Source: Glycomyces luteolus
GTDB taxonomy: Bacteria; Actinomycetota; Actinomycetes; Mycobacteriales; Micromonosporaceae
Length of the DNA stretch: 64,000 nucleotides
Assembly (NCBI RefSeq): GCF_027622875.1
Contig: NZ_JAPZVP010000023.1
Span: 23,775 to 87,774 of the forward strand
Reading direction: 5' to 3'
In this document: piece after piece, positions 43,180-51,684 of the stretch
How the letters are laid out: each line of letters opens with the position of its first letter
How positions within the stretch are numbered: position 1 is the first letter of the stretch
Position numbers and translations under genes: made by a program
Notes under the pieces: generated by a model
Seen by the model: the letters and a program-made list of their open reading frames with translations, nothing else
Database searches by the model: none
Told to the model about the DNA's origin: nothing

Positions 43180-43419
43180 TCAGGCGAAGGGGCAGTACTG
43201 AATCTCTTGCGTGGAGACAAGCTCCAAGCACGTATCGATGTGTGCCTTGAGCGCGTTCTGGATTGCGATGATGGCGTCCCCATCCGCCGTAGGAACCGCG
43301 GCTGGAGTGAAAGCCGGCTCATCATCTCCCGGCAGTATCGCTACCGGCTCCTGGACTGATCCGTGGAACTCGTAGATCCCTGGTATCCCCCGGCGTTCCC
43401 GAAGGTGTGCCTTCTTCGC
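43180..43419 (-). pseudogene. C-terminal remnant of a paralogue of the 41975 lipoprotein
   Basis: The minus strand, directly after and in frame with the TAG of the 43420-44148 gene, encodes about 79 residues without a usable start. It ends TGA at 43180-43182. PGIYEFHGS and the Cys-spaced segment IDTCLELVSTQEIQYCPF correspond in order and spacing to PGVYQLYE and LDECMANPEGPETFGCPF of the lipoprotein at 41975. It is best read as the decayed tail of a former tandem, inverted copy. An alternative is that the upstream gene once read through its present stop. Confidence 0.5.
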
Positions 43420-44148
43420 CTACTCTCGCTCCAACCCGTCCACTACAGGCGGTACGATCACATCAAGAATTTCGTACGAGGCCTCGGCGAGCTCCTGCTC
43501 CGGGATTGAGCCGCTACTGTTCGAGGCGAATTCCTTGGGCACCACGAAGTACAAGTTCGCGTTCACATAGAGGTTATCCAAGCTTGTGAAAAGGGTGAAC
43601 GAGAAGACCTTGCTATCCTCCATGAAGTAGGTGTCTTCCCATTTGAACCTATGCGAAGTCCCTTTCCATTCTTCGAAGTAAGCCGCCTCCGGGACCTTGT
43701 TGAAGTCCAGATCGCCACTCAGGCTCTCGGGGGGCCATGGCGAGGAGCCGTCGGTGGTAAAGAAATCAACACCGCCACCTCCTAGCACGATTGAGTCGAG
43801 CCCGTCGAGTGCTTCATAGCCGCTTCCACCCCAGTATCCGCACGACAGTGCATCTTGGGAGTCCGGGGCGGTGAAATCTTCCCGATAGCCGTACTCATCC
43901 GGTGCCGCATACTCGGCAGGGAAAGCCTCAGATGCAGCGCAAGCCTCAGGGTCGATCTCCATGGCGAATTTTGGAACTGCTGCTGGAGACGAACTCAATT
44001 CAACTTCGCTCTGTCCATCAGAGGAGTTTTCCGTCGGCCCTGTGCAACCTGTAAGAGCGAAGGCAAACAGTGCCGCCATCACAGCCGCCGAAGGCGCGCT
44101 TGCGACCGCGAGTCGCCGCGAACTTGACTCCCGCAACCAGCCCATCAT
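43420..44148 (-). CDS. Putative lipoprotein, coupled to the 560-residue WXG protein
   Basis: The 242-residue protein has a basic start (MGWLRESSSRRLA), a hydrophobic core and a lipobox ALTGC (about C35) followed by a Ser/Gly/Glu-rich tether. The exported domain (about 60-240) has two cysteines (PEACAAS, ALSCGYWGG) and resembles DUF3558-type lipoproteins in length and Cys placement; this is tentative. Its ATG overlaps the stop of the upstream gene (ATGA), so the two are co-translated. No ribosome site or terminator of its own is seen. Base composition here (43.1-46 kb) is noticeably less G+C rich than flanking core ESX genes, hinting at acquired accessory DNA. Confidence 0.72.
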   Translation of the reverse strand: MMGWLRESSSRRLAVASAPSAAVMAALFAFALTGCTGPTENSSDGQSEVELSSSPAAVPKFAMEIDPEACAASEAFPAEYAAPDEYGYREDFTAPDSQDALSCGYWGGSGYEALDGLDSIVLGGGGVDFFTTDGSSPWPPESLSGDLDFNKVPEAAYFEEWKGTSHRFKWEDTYFMEDSKVFSFTLFTSLDNLYVNANLYFVVPKEFASNSSGSIPEQELAEASYEILDVIVPPVVDGLERE

Positions 44149-45827
44149 GCTGTTCCTTGCTGAGGCTCAGGCGCGGGGTGGTCCCACCCTTCGGGGTCGT
44201 AGGCGATTTCCGGCTCGCCTTCGGCGGCTTCCGGCTGCGTCCCTGGCTCGCTTGTCCGGTCAGTCGCCTCGGCGAGTTCTTCGGCCTCGCTGCCTGAAAG
44301 TGGGGATCCTTGCTGATTGGATTCCAACGATTCCTCCCAAGATTCGAAGCTGGCCGCGGCTTCACTATCCGATTCCGCGTAGCTCCGAGCGGCTTTCTCG
44401 ATCTGTTCGCCTGCGAGACAGTAACGCCCGATCGTGGTGGAAATGAAGTTGAGGAAGTCTTCTCGCATGGCCTGTACCCGAGTATCGGCGTCCGTTGGGT
44501 TGCCATCCTGATCGACCATGTGCGAATCCGCTGAATAAACATCGCCGAGCTGTGATCGAAGTTCTTCGTAAGCATCGGCGATCCCATAGCAGACCTGCGC
44601 CAAGTTCGTCATAACGTCGATGTCAGCGCTGAAATTGCCGCCTTGCCCCGAGGTTCCTTCAGGGTTGTTCTGCGTGATGTCGTACAGCTCCAGCGTTTCA
44701 AGCCTTGCGGAACCGATTGCGTTCTCGACCGTCTGCGATTCAGTTCGGTAATCGGCTTCGCTGTACTCGATGTCTCTCTTCATCTCATCAAATGCATCTG
44801 CGAGACCTGATGCCACTTCTTGTGGCTCTGACTTGAAGTCGGTGTCTTTCTTGGTCGGCTTGAGCTGTGAGCCGAGCCATCCGACGAACGCAATCGGAGC
44901 GCCGATCGCTGCGCCTGGGCCAGTCAACGCTAATGCTGCGCCGATCCCCTCAACAACGGCCCACCGCTTTGTGAGGTCGACATCAGTCGTCGCCGTAGCC
45001 CCGAGAGACTCAGTCGCCGAACCGATCAGGTCGAGAGTATTTCGCCGGTTCTCATCGATGATCGTGGCGCGCAAGTTGATCAGGTACCCGAGCGCATTCG
45101 CAATCAGGGCGTGATTATTTAGTGTAGGACTGATGGTGTGAAAGAACCCGGCAGCGGCTTCGTCCGCTGCGGCGCCGGTCCACCCAACCATCCAGGAGGG
45201 AGACGAGCCCTGCCCCACATACGCGATTGAGCCGATGGCCTCGGCGAGAGAGCTTCCCAGCCCGTCAAGCTCAAGCGAGAAGGACCCTTCCATGTCCCAG
45301 CTGTCGCCGCCTTCGATAAACGCACCGCATGCCTGTGATGCGTTTCCAAAAGCGTCTCGCGCCGCACGAAGTCGAGGGATCTGCGGGCTCGCGAACTTCG
45401 GGATACGTTCCAGGATCCAGTCGCGGTCCAGCGCTGCCCATTCGGCGGTTGCGGTGATGAGTTCAGGTGCTTTGCAAGTGAAGCCTTGGGTGCTGCTGCC
45501 GTCACTGAGGTACTCCTGGGGGACGTAACCAGAGCAGGTGATCGTACCCATGGGGGTTCCTGGTTCGTTCTCCGCGAACCACTGCTGGAAGGAGCAGTAA
45601 GTGGCATGGGCTTGGTCGGCTTCGGTGAGTGACAACGAGATCCCTCCCTCACCTCCCGAGTGAGCAGGCCCAGCGATGGACCCGCTGGAGTATCCGTTCA
45701 AGGCCTCGCAGGCCTTCCGCATATAGCGGTCGGCCAGGGCCAGGTGGAAACCGTCGAGCGCGATATTGACCTCGTTCAGATGTTGGCTCGCGCCGCCCGC
45801 GGACCTTCCTCCCCCGCTCATTGCCAT
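44145..45827 (-). CDS. Large WXG-domain protein, probable type VII secretion substrate
   Basis: The 560-residue, mostly helical protein has no signal peptide. Residues about 195-290 include WMVGWTGAAADEAAAGFF, a WxG turn (W216-G218) between predicted helices as in WXG100 or larger ESX substrates. Residues about 300-340 hold a hydrophobic Gly/Ala stretch (GIGAALALTGPGAAIGAPIAFVGWLG) that could insert into membranes. The C-terminal part is helical with an acidic, disordered end. Several cysteines (Y-C-S-F, T-C-S-G, T-C-K-A, A-C-G-A) are spread through the first third. The location in the ESX locus and the coupled lipoprotein (possible immunity or accessory partner) support an effector-like role. 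The start is ATG 45827; its ribosome site is weak. Confidence 0.65.
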   Translation of the reverse strand: MAMSGGGRSAGGASQHLNEVNIALDGFHLALADRYMRKACEALNGYSSGSIAGPAHSGGEGGISLSLTEADQAHATYCSFQQWFAENEPGTPMGTITCSGYVPQEYLSDGSSTQGFTCKAPELITATAEWAALDRDWILERIPKFASPQIPRLRAARDAFGNASQACGAFIEGGDSWDMEGSFSLELDGLGSSLAEAIGSIAYVGQGSSPSWMVGWTGAAADEAAAGFFHTISPTLNNHALIANALGYLINLRATIIDENRRNTLDLIGSATESLGATATTDVDLTKRWAVVEGIGAALALTGPGAAIGAPIAFVGWLGSQLKPTKKDTDFKSEPQEVASGLADAFDEMKRDIEYSEADYRTESQTVENAIGSARLETLELYDITQNNPEGTSGQGGNFSADIDVMTNLAQVCYGIADAYEELRSQLGDVYSADSHMVDQDGNPTDADTRVQAMREDFLNFISTTIGRYCLAGEQIEKAARSYAESDSEAAASFESWEESLESNQQGSPLSGSEAEELAEATDRTSEPGTQPEAAEGEPEIAYDPEGWDHPAPEPQQGTA

Positions 45828-46073
45828 GGCAGCGCCCCATCCAGTGAGGTGGCGAGAGGTGTGGGTGGTGAGTACATGGGGAATCGTCTCTCATGTCGAT
45901 TTTGCGAGTCGCGATCAGTTATACCGCAGGCACGCAAAGCACGGGGTACGTGCGACAGTGAGGGTTCGAATCAGCAGAGGTCGGCGAGGTGCGTGGTGTG
46001 AAAGGGAACAGTTTGCTTTGTGTCGTACGGTATTGAACACGTTCCTCCGTCCCGGATACTTCGGAGGTTCTCG

Positions 46074-46550
46074 ATGATGGCCTGGTTGCGGCAGGAGCAT
46101 TTCGCGATGGCGAACGAAGTCGGGTTCAAGGTTGTTGAGCGGTTGCTCGCGGATGAACCGGCTCGGGTTGTGTGGATCTGGGTTGACGGTGTGCCGCTTG
46201 AGGAGTGGGCGCGGCGGGTGGAGCTGCCGTTCGCTGAGGCGGAGGGGAAGCCGGATCTGGCCGGAGGGTACGAGGGCTTGTCCGCGAGGATGGACATTCT
46301 CTGGCCCAGTCGGCACTTCCTCGGGGAACCAAGGTATTCGTGGTTTGACGACGGCGACACCGTGCTGCTCGGGTGCACCTGCGGCGACTGGGGCTGCTGG
46401 CCGCTCGTCGCCGATGTGGTCGAGTCCGAGGATTCGGTGAGCTGGAGTCGCTTTCGGAACGGGCACCGAGCGAACTGGGACCTGGAGGCGGTGGGGCCGT
46501 TCATTTTCGAGCGTCCGCAGTATGAGGCCGCTCTCCGCCAGGCCGAGTGA
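46074..46550 (+). CDS. Conserved hypothetical protein
   Basis: The 158-residue soluble protein resembles a family seen in actinobacteria without known function. Recognisable phrases are VWIWVDGVPLEEWAR, WPSRHFLGEP, the central LLGCTCGDWGCWPL cysteine cluster (three Cys in eight residues) and FRNGHRANWDLEAVGPFIFERPQYEAAL. The CxCxxxxC pattern could bind metal (inference). GGAGG lies 6 nt before the first of two adjacent ATGs. It faces away from the WXG operon on the other strand; the 246-bp divergent gap holds a TATAAC on the minus strand (45918-45923) as a possible promoter for that operon. Confidence 0.75.
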   Translation: MMAWLRQEHFAMANEVGFKVVERLLADEPARVVWIWVDGVPLEEWARRVELPFAEAEGKPDLAGGYEGLSARMDILWPSRHFLGEPRYSWFDDGDTVLLGCTCGDWGCWPLVADVVESEDSVSWSRFRNGHRANWDLEAVGPFIFERPQYEAALRQAE

Positions 46551-46627
46551 GAGACGGATCTGCATCGGCGAGCGCCGACGGTCGCTGAGCCTCGAGCGCG
46601 GGGTCAGTTCGGGTGGCTTTGTGGAGT

Positions 46628-46633
46628 TACGCT
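46628..46633 (+). promoter_or_regulatory. -10 of a leaderless promoter (TACGCT)
   Basis: TACGCT ends 6 nt before the ATG at 46640, and no ribosome site precedes that ATG. This is the geometry of an actinobacterial leaderless message. Confidence 0.5.
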
Positions 46634-46639
46634 CTGCGC

Positions 46640-47482
46640 ATGAGTTACACGCCGCCCCAAGGACAACCTGCGGGCTACGGACAACCCCAGTTCTCGAACC
46701 AGGCGCCGCAATACCCGCCTCCCGGCAGCCACGGATACGGCACCGGCCAGTTTCAACCTCCAATGCCGCCAGCGCCTCCCAAGCGGCGGACTGGACTCGT
46801 CATCCTGATCGTCGGAGCCCTCGTTCTCGTGGCGGGCGGTGTCGGCGCCTACTTCCTCTCCCGCGGTGATGAGACCGGCGACGCCTCTGCGGGGGGAGAC
46901 GGGCAGGCCAGCGCGAGCGCCGAGCCCGAGGCCGCCGAATCGAGCGCGGCTCCCTTGCCCTGCGATCTCAACTACCCGGACCTTGGCACCTCGACACCGG
47001 CTCCGAGCGAAACCTGGAGCCCGATCCGATTCGATACCGCGGACGGCAACGGCGGCGTCTCGGACGCGCCGGTCGGCTGCCTCGTCATGCACGACGAGGA
47101 CAACATGTCGTACATCGAGGCCGGCGCCTGGCCCGAGGCCAGCTTCTACGATCCGACGCGCCTCGGATACTCCGCGGCATTCGTCGCAACGGCATGGGCC
47201 GAAGGCGAACAGATCGGCGGCGCGGACGCTGTCGAAAAGGTCGTCGGTACCCCAGAAGCCGGCGAGATGGACATCGACGGCCACGCTGCCGGCTGGTGCG
47301 AGGTCCGAGTCACCTGGCAGCCCGCGAGCGGGGAGCCCGAGACCCACGAAGACATCGCCGTCCTCGTGGTCGACATTGACGGCAGCTCCGCATTCATCGC
47401 CTTGGCAAGCATCCCGGCCGTCGGAGAAGACCTCTACGAGGAAGCCACCGTGGCCCTCCTCTCCACCACATTCGCCGAATAA
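46640..47482 (+). CDS. Pro/Gln/Gly-rich single-span membrane protein, ESX-locus accessory
   Basis: The 280-residue protein has a cytoplasmic head rich in P, Q, G and Y (about 1-48), one transmembrane helix (about 51-72), a Gly/Ser/Glu linker and an outer domain (about 100-280). The outer domain has three cysteines (LPCDLNY, VGCLVM, GWCEVR) similar to DUF3558-like lipoprotein domains. ATG 46640 is preferred over an in-frame ATG at 46613 because it sits exactly at a leaderless-promoter distance and begins with the MSYTPPQGQ repeat style. Same architecture as the proteins at 31118 and 56954. The mycosin-like protease gene follows after 168 bp. Confidence 0.75.
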   Translation: MSYTPPQGQPAGYGQPQFSNQAPQYPPPGSHGYGTGQFQPPMPPAPPKRRTGLVILIVGALVLVAGGVGAYFLSRGDETGDASAGGDGQASASAEPEAAESSAAPLPCDLNYPDLGTSTPAPSETWSPIRFDTADGNGGVSDAPVGCLVMHDEDNMSYIEAGAWPEASFYDPTRLGYSAAFVATAWAEGEQIGGADAVEKVVGTPEAGEMDIDGHAAGWCEVRVTWQPASGEPETHEDIAVLVVDIDGSSAFIALASIPAVGEDLYEEATVALLSTTFAE

Positions 47483-47650
47483 AGGCGAGCGGAAACTCGG
47501 AACGATGACGTTGCTGGGCACATGCTCTCGTGGTTCTTCCAGGACATGTGCCCAGATCAACCGGGCTCACGAGCCCGCGGTTGGTCCGGTATCTTGTGGG
47601 ACAGAGCGGACCGCGCTGTAACGACAGGCACACGGAAGGGGTCTCACCCT

Positions 47651-49180
47651 ATGGCCACACCTCTCACGCCAATCCCTCCGCAACCACAACCAGCGCAACG
47701 CAGAGCAAGCCTTCGTGCCGCCTTCGGCGCCGGATTCGCAGCCTTGGCCACAGCAGCCGTCGTTGCGGCGACTCCGAGTGCGGCCTTGGCCCAGGACGAC
47801 ACCATCACAACCGAGAACGCCTGGGTCACTGACCTGCTGCAAGCACCGGCAGCGTGGGAAACCACGAAGGGCAAGGGCATCACCGTCGCAGTCCTCGATA
47901 CCGGCATTGGTGAGCACCCGTTCTTCGAGGACAAGGACATTCTTGACGGCCATTCGGTTTTCGACAATGGCGATGGCACCGCTTGGCACGACACACACGG
48001 ACACGGCTCCGCTGTAGCGGCTGGAGTTCTGCTTGCTGCCCCTGAGGCGACCATCATGCCGATCCAGATGGATGCTGGCGGTAGTGAGGACGTCGGACTC
48101 GGCGACGGGGCATTGGGCAGCGAAGACTTCGAGGCGTTCCGGTGGGCCGTTGACAACGGCGCAGATGTTCTGGTATTTCCATGGGTCCTTACTGGTGCCG
48201 AAACTGTGTTCACCGGTGAATATCTTGAGACTCTTCAGTACGTCATCGACAAGGGCGCGATCGTCGTCGCAGGTGCGGGCAACGACCCTGCAGAAATGGT
48301 GGGTTATCCCGCAAGGATTCCCGGGGTTGTTGCGGTGACAGGTACCGATCAGAGCGGGAACATTTGGTACGAGAACACCACGACAGGTCCGGAAGTTGCT
48401 GTGGCTGCACCGGCCCATGCGATGACAGTTCCTATGCCGCAAGACGAAAGCACAGGGGTCACTGAGCTCTACAGAGAAATCGGCGGCGGCACCTCAGTGG
48501 GTTCCGGACTTGTAGGTGGAGTGGCGGCACTGACATGGGCCTCGCACCCCGATCTCGATGCGAGCAACGTGATCCAGCGCCTTATTCAGACTGCCGGAGA
48601 CGGTACCGGCACCCGAAGCGAAGATGCGGGCTACGGGCTCGTGAACGCGGACCAGGCAGTCCATGCGGAAGACGTCGAGGAAGTCTCGGAGAACCCGCTC
48701 GGCTACCCGATGGGGGAGGCTGGCGCCAGCGGCGCCTCGCCCGATGACGGTGGCTCCGAGGAGCCTGCCGAAACTGGTGCCGCGGGTGAGTCTGGAGGCC
48801 CGGCGGCCGGTGGCGCCGAGGCTAATAAGGAATCGAACCTCTCGAACATCATCGTGATCGCTGCTGCTGTCGTCCTCATCGGCGCAGCCGTTGCGGTATG
48901 GCTGGTCCTTCGCGGTCGGGGCAAGAAGAACGCCGCTGTGGCAGAAGCGGTGGCGCTCAACTCGAACAACGGTCCAGTCCCAGGCGGATACCAGCAGCCG
49001 CCCGCGATGCAGCAGCAATACGGCGGACCCCCGATGGGTGGCGGCCAGGGCTACGGTGCGCCGCCACCCGGTCCACAGGGCTACAGCAGCCCTCCGCGAG
49101 GGCAGCAAGGGTTCAACGCTCCGCCCGCCGGTGGCGATCAGGGCACGCCGTGGCGGCCAAGTGATCCGAACCGGCAATAG
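47651..49180 (+). CDS. Mycosin-like S8 (subtilisin) protease, divergent copy
   Basis: The 509-residue protein has a signal sequence (about 20-48, AALAQ) and a peptidase S8 domain. Triad candidates are D83 (VAVLDTGIG), H118 (HDTHGHGSAV) and S282 (GGGTSVGSG), with oxyanion N211 (GAGND). A Gly/Glu/Ala linker, a C-terminal transmembrane helix (about 400-422) and a long Gly/Pro/Gln tail (about 435-509) follow. Membrane-anchored S8 proteases with this plan are mycosins, which stabilise ESX complexes and cleave some substrates. Unlike MycP at 52459 it lacks GTSYAAP around the serine and has a disordered cytoplasmic tail. It is likely a paralogue with a separate task. AAGGGG lies about 10 nt before the ATG. 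Confidence 0.85.
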   Translation: MATPLTPIPPQPQPAQRRASLRAAFGAGFAALATAAVVAATPSAALAQDDTITTENAWVTDLLQAPAAWETTKGKGITVAVLDTGIGEHPFFEDKDILDGHSVFDNGDGTAWHDTHGHGSAVAAGVLLAAPEATIMPIQMDAGGSEDVGLGDGALGSEDFEAFRWAVDNGADVLVFPWVLTGAETVFTGEYLETLQYVIDKGAIVVAGAGNDPAEMVGYPARIPGVVAVTGTDQSGNIWYENTTTGPEVAVAAPAHAMTVPMPQDESTGVTELYREIGGGTSVGSGLVGGVAALTWASHPDLDASNVIQRLIQTAGDGTGTRSEDAGYGLVNADQAVHAEDVEEVSENPLGYPMGEAGASGASPDDGGSEEPAETGAAGESGGPAAGGAEANKESNLSNIIVIAAAVVLIGAAVAVWLVLRGRGKKNAAVAEAVALNSNNGPVPGGYQQPPAMQQQYGGPPMGGGQGYGAPPPGPQGYSSPPRGQQGFNAPPAGGDQGTPWRPSDPNRQ

Positions 49181-49190
49181 GATCTAGCGA

Positions 49191-49219
49191 GGACCCCATG
49201 CGCAATGCGCATGGGGTCC
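49191..49219 (+). terminator. Terminator of the mycosin-like gene
   Basis: A perfect 13-bp stem (49191-49203 with 49207-49219), 3-nt loop and a T-rich run (TTCTGTTTTC). Confidence 0.88.
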
Positions 49220-49240
49220 TTCTGTTTTCATCCCGCTGGA

Positions 49241-49286
49241 AATGATTAAGGGGCGGATGGTCTCGGCCATCCGCCCCTTAATCATT
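49241..49286 (-). terminator. Terminator of the 408-residue WXG gene
   Basis: A perfect 20-bp stem (49241-49260 with 49267-49286) with a 6-nt loop, 13 bp after the stop on the minus strand. Confidence 0.85.
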
Positions 49287-49299
49287 TGGTCACCGACTG

Positions 49300-50526
49300 T
49301 CAGTCCTCGTCATCGTCGTCAAGTTCCTCGCGACGGACGTTGTTCTGGCTCCAGTCGACATCATCCTCGCGCAGCCAGGTCTCGCGGGTGTACGTCTCTT
49401 CCTCGTCATCGTCGCTGTACCCGGAGCGGGTGCCACCACGAGGGCCATTGCCGCTGCCGCCGCGGCTGATCGCGTTGCGGCTGGACGAGGAGAGGCGGCT
49501 TCCGGTGTTGCTGCGGGTGTTGGCACCGGATCGAGCGGGGCTCGAGCCGGGCTTGCCGCCGTTCGCGCCGGAGCGCGCGGGACTGCTTCCGGCGCCACGA
49601 CCGCTGGTCGATCCTGAACCACCCTGAGTGGGTCCGAACAGTCCTGCGCCGCCGGGGAGGCTGGAACCGCCAATGCCGCTGGTGCCACCGACGGTGGTGA
49701 AGTTGCCGCCACCGCCACCTGGAACGCCGCCGGTGGCAAGACCGCCGGTGACGTCCGCGTCGACGTCGTCGTAAGAGCCGTAGTTCCAGTCGTTCGCGAC
49801 TGGCTCGAAGTCGTCCGGCGAGTCGGCGAAGCCGTCACCGTCCGTGTCGGCGGACTGGTTCGTAGGCATGCTGTCGAGCGAGTTCGACCCGCTCAGTGCC
49901 GTCTCGGAGAACACGCCACCTGTCGGCTTCGTGTAGGTGTTGTTGCCGGGCATGTCGCTCGGAGGAGGAGGCGGAAGTTCAGTTTCGATCCGACTTTTCT
50001 CGGAGGCGTAGACGTCGCCAAGATCCGCCACGATCTGGGCCATCTCCTGATGCTTCGCGTTCCGGTCATTCTCGTACTCCTGCTGCCACTGAGTCTTCTT
50101 CGACTGGGCCTCAGCGCTGGCAGGATCAACCTGCTTCGTGCTTTCGACCCAGTCCTCATACTCTTCCAAGAAGACGGGGTTGAGCGGAGTTGCGTTGTCC
50201 TGGGCTCTCTTCAGCGCTTCAGCCAGAGCCGGCATGGTTGATTCGCCATAATCTTGCATGCCGCCCTCGGCCTGGACGCTGTACTGCTTGACGAGGTTCA
50301 TGCGGTTTTCGAACTCGTCCGAGGCAGGTCCGGTCCACTGCGTGCGCAGCGAGGTGACGTGCGTGGTCAGCTCCTCGCGGGCGGCCTTCATGCCGCTCGC
50401 AGCGGAGACCCAGACTGAGCCCGCGCGCTCGACGGCGTAGTCGTCACCTTCGTGGAGCATGTCCCAAAGCTGTTGGTGGGTATAGGTGCTCTTGTAGTAG
50501 TCGACACCTTTGCCAGTGGCGGCCAT
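49300..50526 (-). CDS. WXG-domain protein with long disordered tail, probable ESX substrate
   Basis: The 408-residue protein has an N-terminal helical WXG domain (about 15-175) with TQWTGPASDEF (W64-G66) between two long helices, the fold of PPE/WXG effectors. A Pro-rich break (ETELPPPPPSDMPG) follows, then a Gly/Ser/Asn/Arg-rich disordered region (about 190-365) and a very acidic end (DDDEEETYTRETWLREDDVDW...DDDDED). No signal peptide is present, as expected for type VII export. AAAGGAG lies 6 nt before the ATG. The next gene upstream on the strand (50574-51164) is 47 bp away and could be co-transcribed. Confidence 0.78.
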   Translation of the reverse strand: MAATGKGVDYYKSTYTHQQLWDMLHEGDDYAVERAGSVWVSAASGMKAAREELTTHVTSLRTQWTGPASDEFENRMNLVKQYSVQAEGGMQDYGESTMPALAEALKRAQDNATPLNPVFLEEYEDWVESTKQVDPASAEAQSKKTQWQQEYENDRNAKHQEMAQIVADLGDVYASEKSRIETELPPPPPSDMPGNNTYTKPTGGVFSETALSGSNSLDSMPTNQSADTDGDGFADSPDDFEPVANDWNYGSYDDVDADVTGGLATGGVPGGGGGNFTTVGGTSGIGGSSLPGGAGLFGPTQGGSGSTSGRGAGSSPARSGANGGKPGSSPARSGANTRSNTGSRLSSSSRNAISRGGSGNGPRGGTRSGYSDDDEEETYTRETWLREDDVDWSQNNVRREELDDDDED

Positions 50527-50573
50527 CTTCGACTCCTTTCTAGGGGGTCAGGTCTTCAGCGGTCAACGAGGAC

Positions 50574-51164
50574 TTAGAGCATCTCAATCGGCTCTTCAGA
50601 ACCGGACTCGCCACTGGTGGAAGTATCGGTGCCGTTCTGGTCTCCCGACTTGACCTCGTCGACATCGCTGGCCGTGATGCCGCCGCCGCTGGATTCGAAC
50701 TCGCTCTGGATGTTCACCACGTCGGCAGAGACGTTGCCGTCGTTCTCCAGGTAGCTGGTCTTGATGTCCTCGCTGACGACGCGGCCGGTGTCGAGCCCGT
50801 GGTAGACACGGTCGAGTTGCTCTGCCCGAGTGGGATAGAAGACGGTCCGGTATACCTGCTGCAGTTCAAGAGCGTCGTCGAAACCGCCGAACTTGGGGTT
50901 CAGGGTGTCGATCTCCGCCTGGTAGTAGCCCGCCTGGGGGTACGCCTCGGTGTAAGGACGTGTGACGACCGTGCTGCCGCTGAGCAGCTGTGCACGGAAG
51001 GTCGCGAGGTCTTCGATCGTGGAGCCCAGTTTGGTGATGAACTCGTCGAAGGAATCCTCGGTCATCTGGGTGGTCTGCCCGGTCGCGGTGTTCGTGACCG
51101 AGTACAGGTTCTCGCTCGCGTCGTAGCTAGCTGTGTAGCCGGTACCGGCGTCCAACAACGTCAT
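50574..51164 (-). CDS. Hypothetical helical protein next to WXG genes
   Basis: The 196-residue soluble protein has no recognised family. It opens with a beta-like segment (MTLLDAGTGYTASYDASENLYSVTN), followed by acidic helices (DSFDEFITKLGSTIEDLATFRAQLL, ALELQQVYRTVFYPTRAEQLDRVYHGL) and an acidic, Ser/Gly-rich tail. Size, helix content and position before the 408-residue WXG gene suggest a chaperone-like or co-secreted partner (inference). ATG 51164 is a provisional start: GAGG is only 2 nt upstream, and the frame is open to 51278. Confidence 0.55.
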   Translation of the reverse strand: MTLLDAGTGYTASYDASENLYSVTNTATGQTTQMTEDSFDEFITKLGSTIEDLATFRAQLLSGSTVVTRPYTEAYPQAGYYQAEIDTLNPKFGGFDDALELQQVYRTVFYPTRAEQLDRVYHGLDTGRVVSEDIKTSYLENDGNVSADVVNIQSEFESSGGGITASDVDEVKSGDQNGTDTSTSGESGSEEPIEML

Positions 51165-51684
51165 CACCTCGGTGCCATGATCGGGTTTGCAGGGGGATAT
51201 CGACCCGAGCCGTTCGGCGTGACGCGGCGGGCACGGTCGCTCGATTAGTGCTGATACCAGCATACCGAGCTTGAGCAACTAGGACCGAACAGGTAGTCCG
51301 GGATGGCACGAAAGTGGGAGTTCTGGACACACCCAGCCACCAGGGGCGTTCACCGCCTTCGGCGACATCGTGGCGCCGGCTGTTCCAGCCGTCGCAGCGG
51401 ACCCTTCGCCCTGGTAAGCCTGGTTTGTGCACTCCCTTGTCCCGCAACCGAACGCGCAGTCGAATGAACTCACCCGATCGGGGGAAGTCGACCTGCGGAG
51501 CTGGCACAAAGTGGGGATACACGGCCGCCCTCAATGCTTGTAAACTCAGAGACGCACCGCCAACCCGGTGAGTTTGCACGGACGGGTTATGGTGACTGCG
51601 GAATCGATCAAAACTCACTGGGATACCCCTGCAGGCCTAGGTCTCTAGCGCCTCAGCCCCCGGTTTATCACTTGGAGGTGAAAT
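51165..51684. promoter_or_regulatory. 520-bp divergent region between the helical-protein gene and the WXG100 pair
   Basis: No gene is supported here. On the minus strand TTGCTC (51273-51278) and TATCAG (51251-51256) with a 16-nt spacer could serve the 50574-51164 gene. On the plus strand the WXG100 pair has a near-consensus GGAGGTGA just before its ATG at 51685; its promoter was not located with confidence. The region has somewhat lower G+C than the flanking genes. Confidence 0.35.

Noticed and set aside
42985..43359. 124-codon plus-strand frame after the 41975 lipoprotein
   Set aside because: Overlaps the lipoprotein gene in another frame and has no ribosome site; the minus strand of this stretch explains the sequence better as a gene remnant.
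46020..46073. Earlier start for the 46074 gene
   Set aside because: GGAGG sits 6 nt before ATG 46074; the extension carries no conserved residues.
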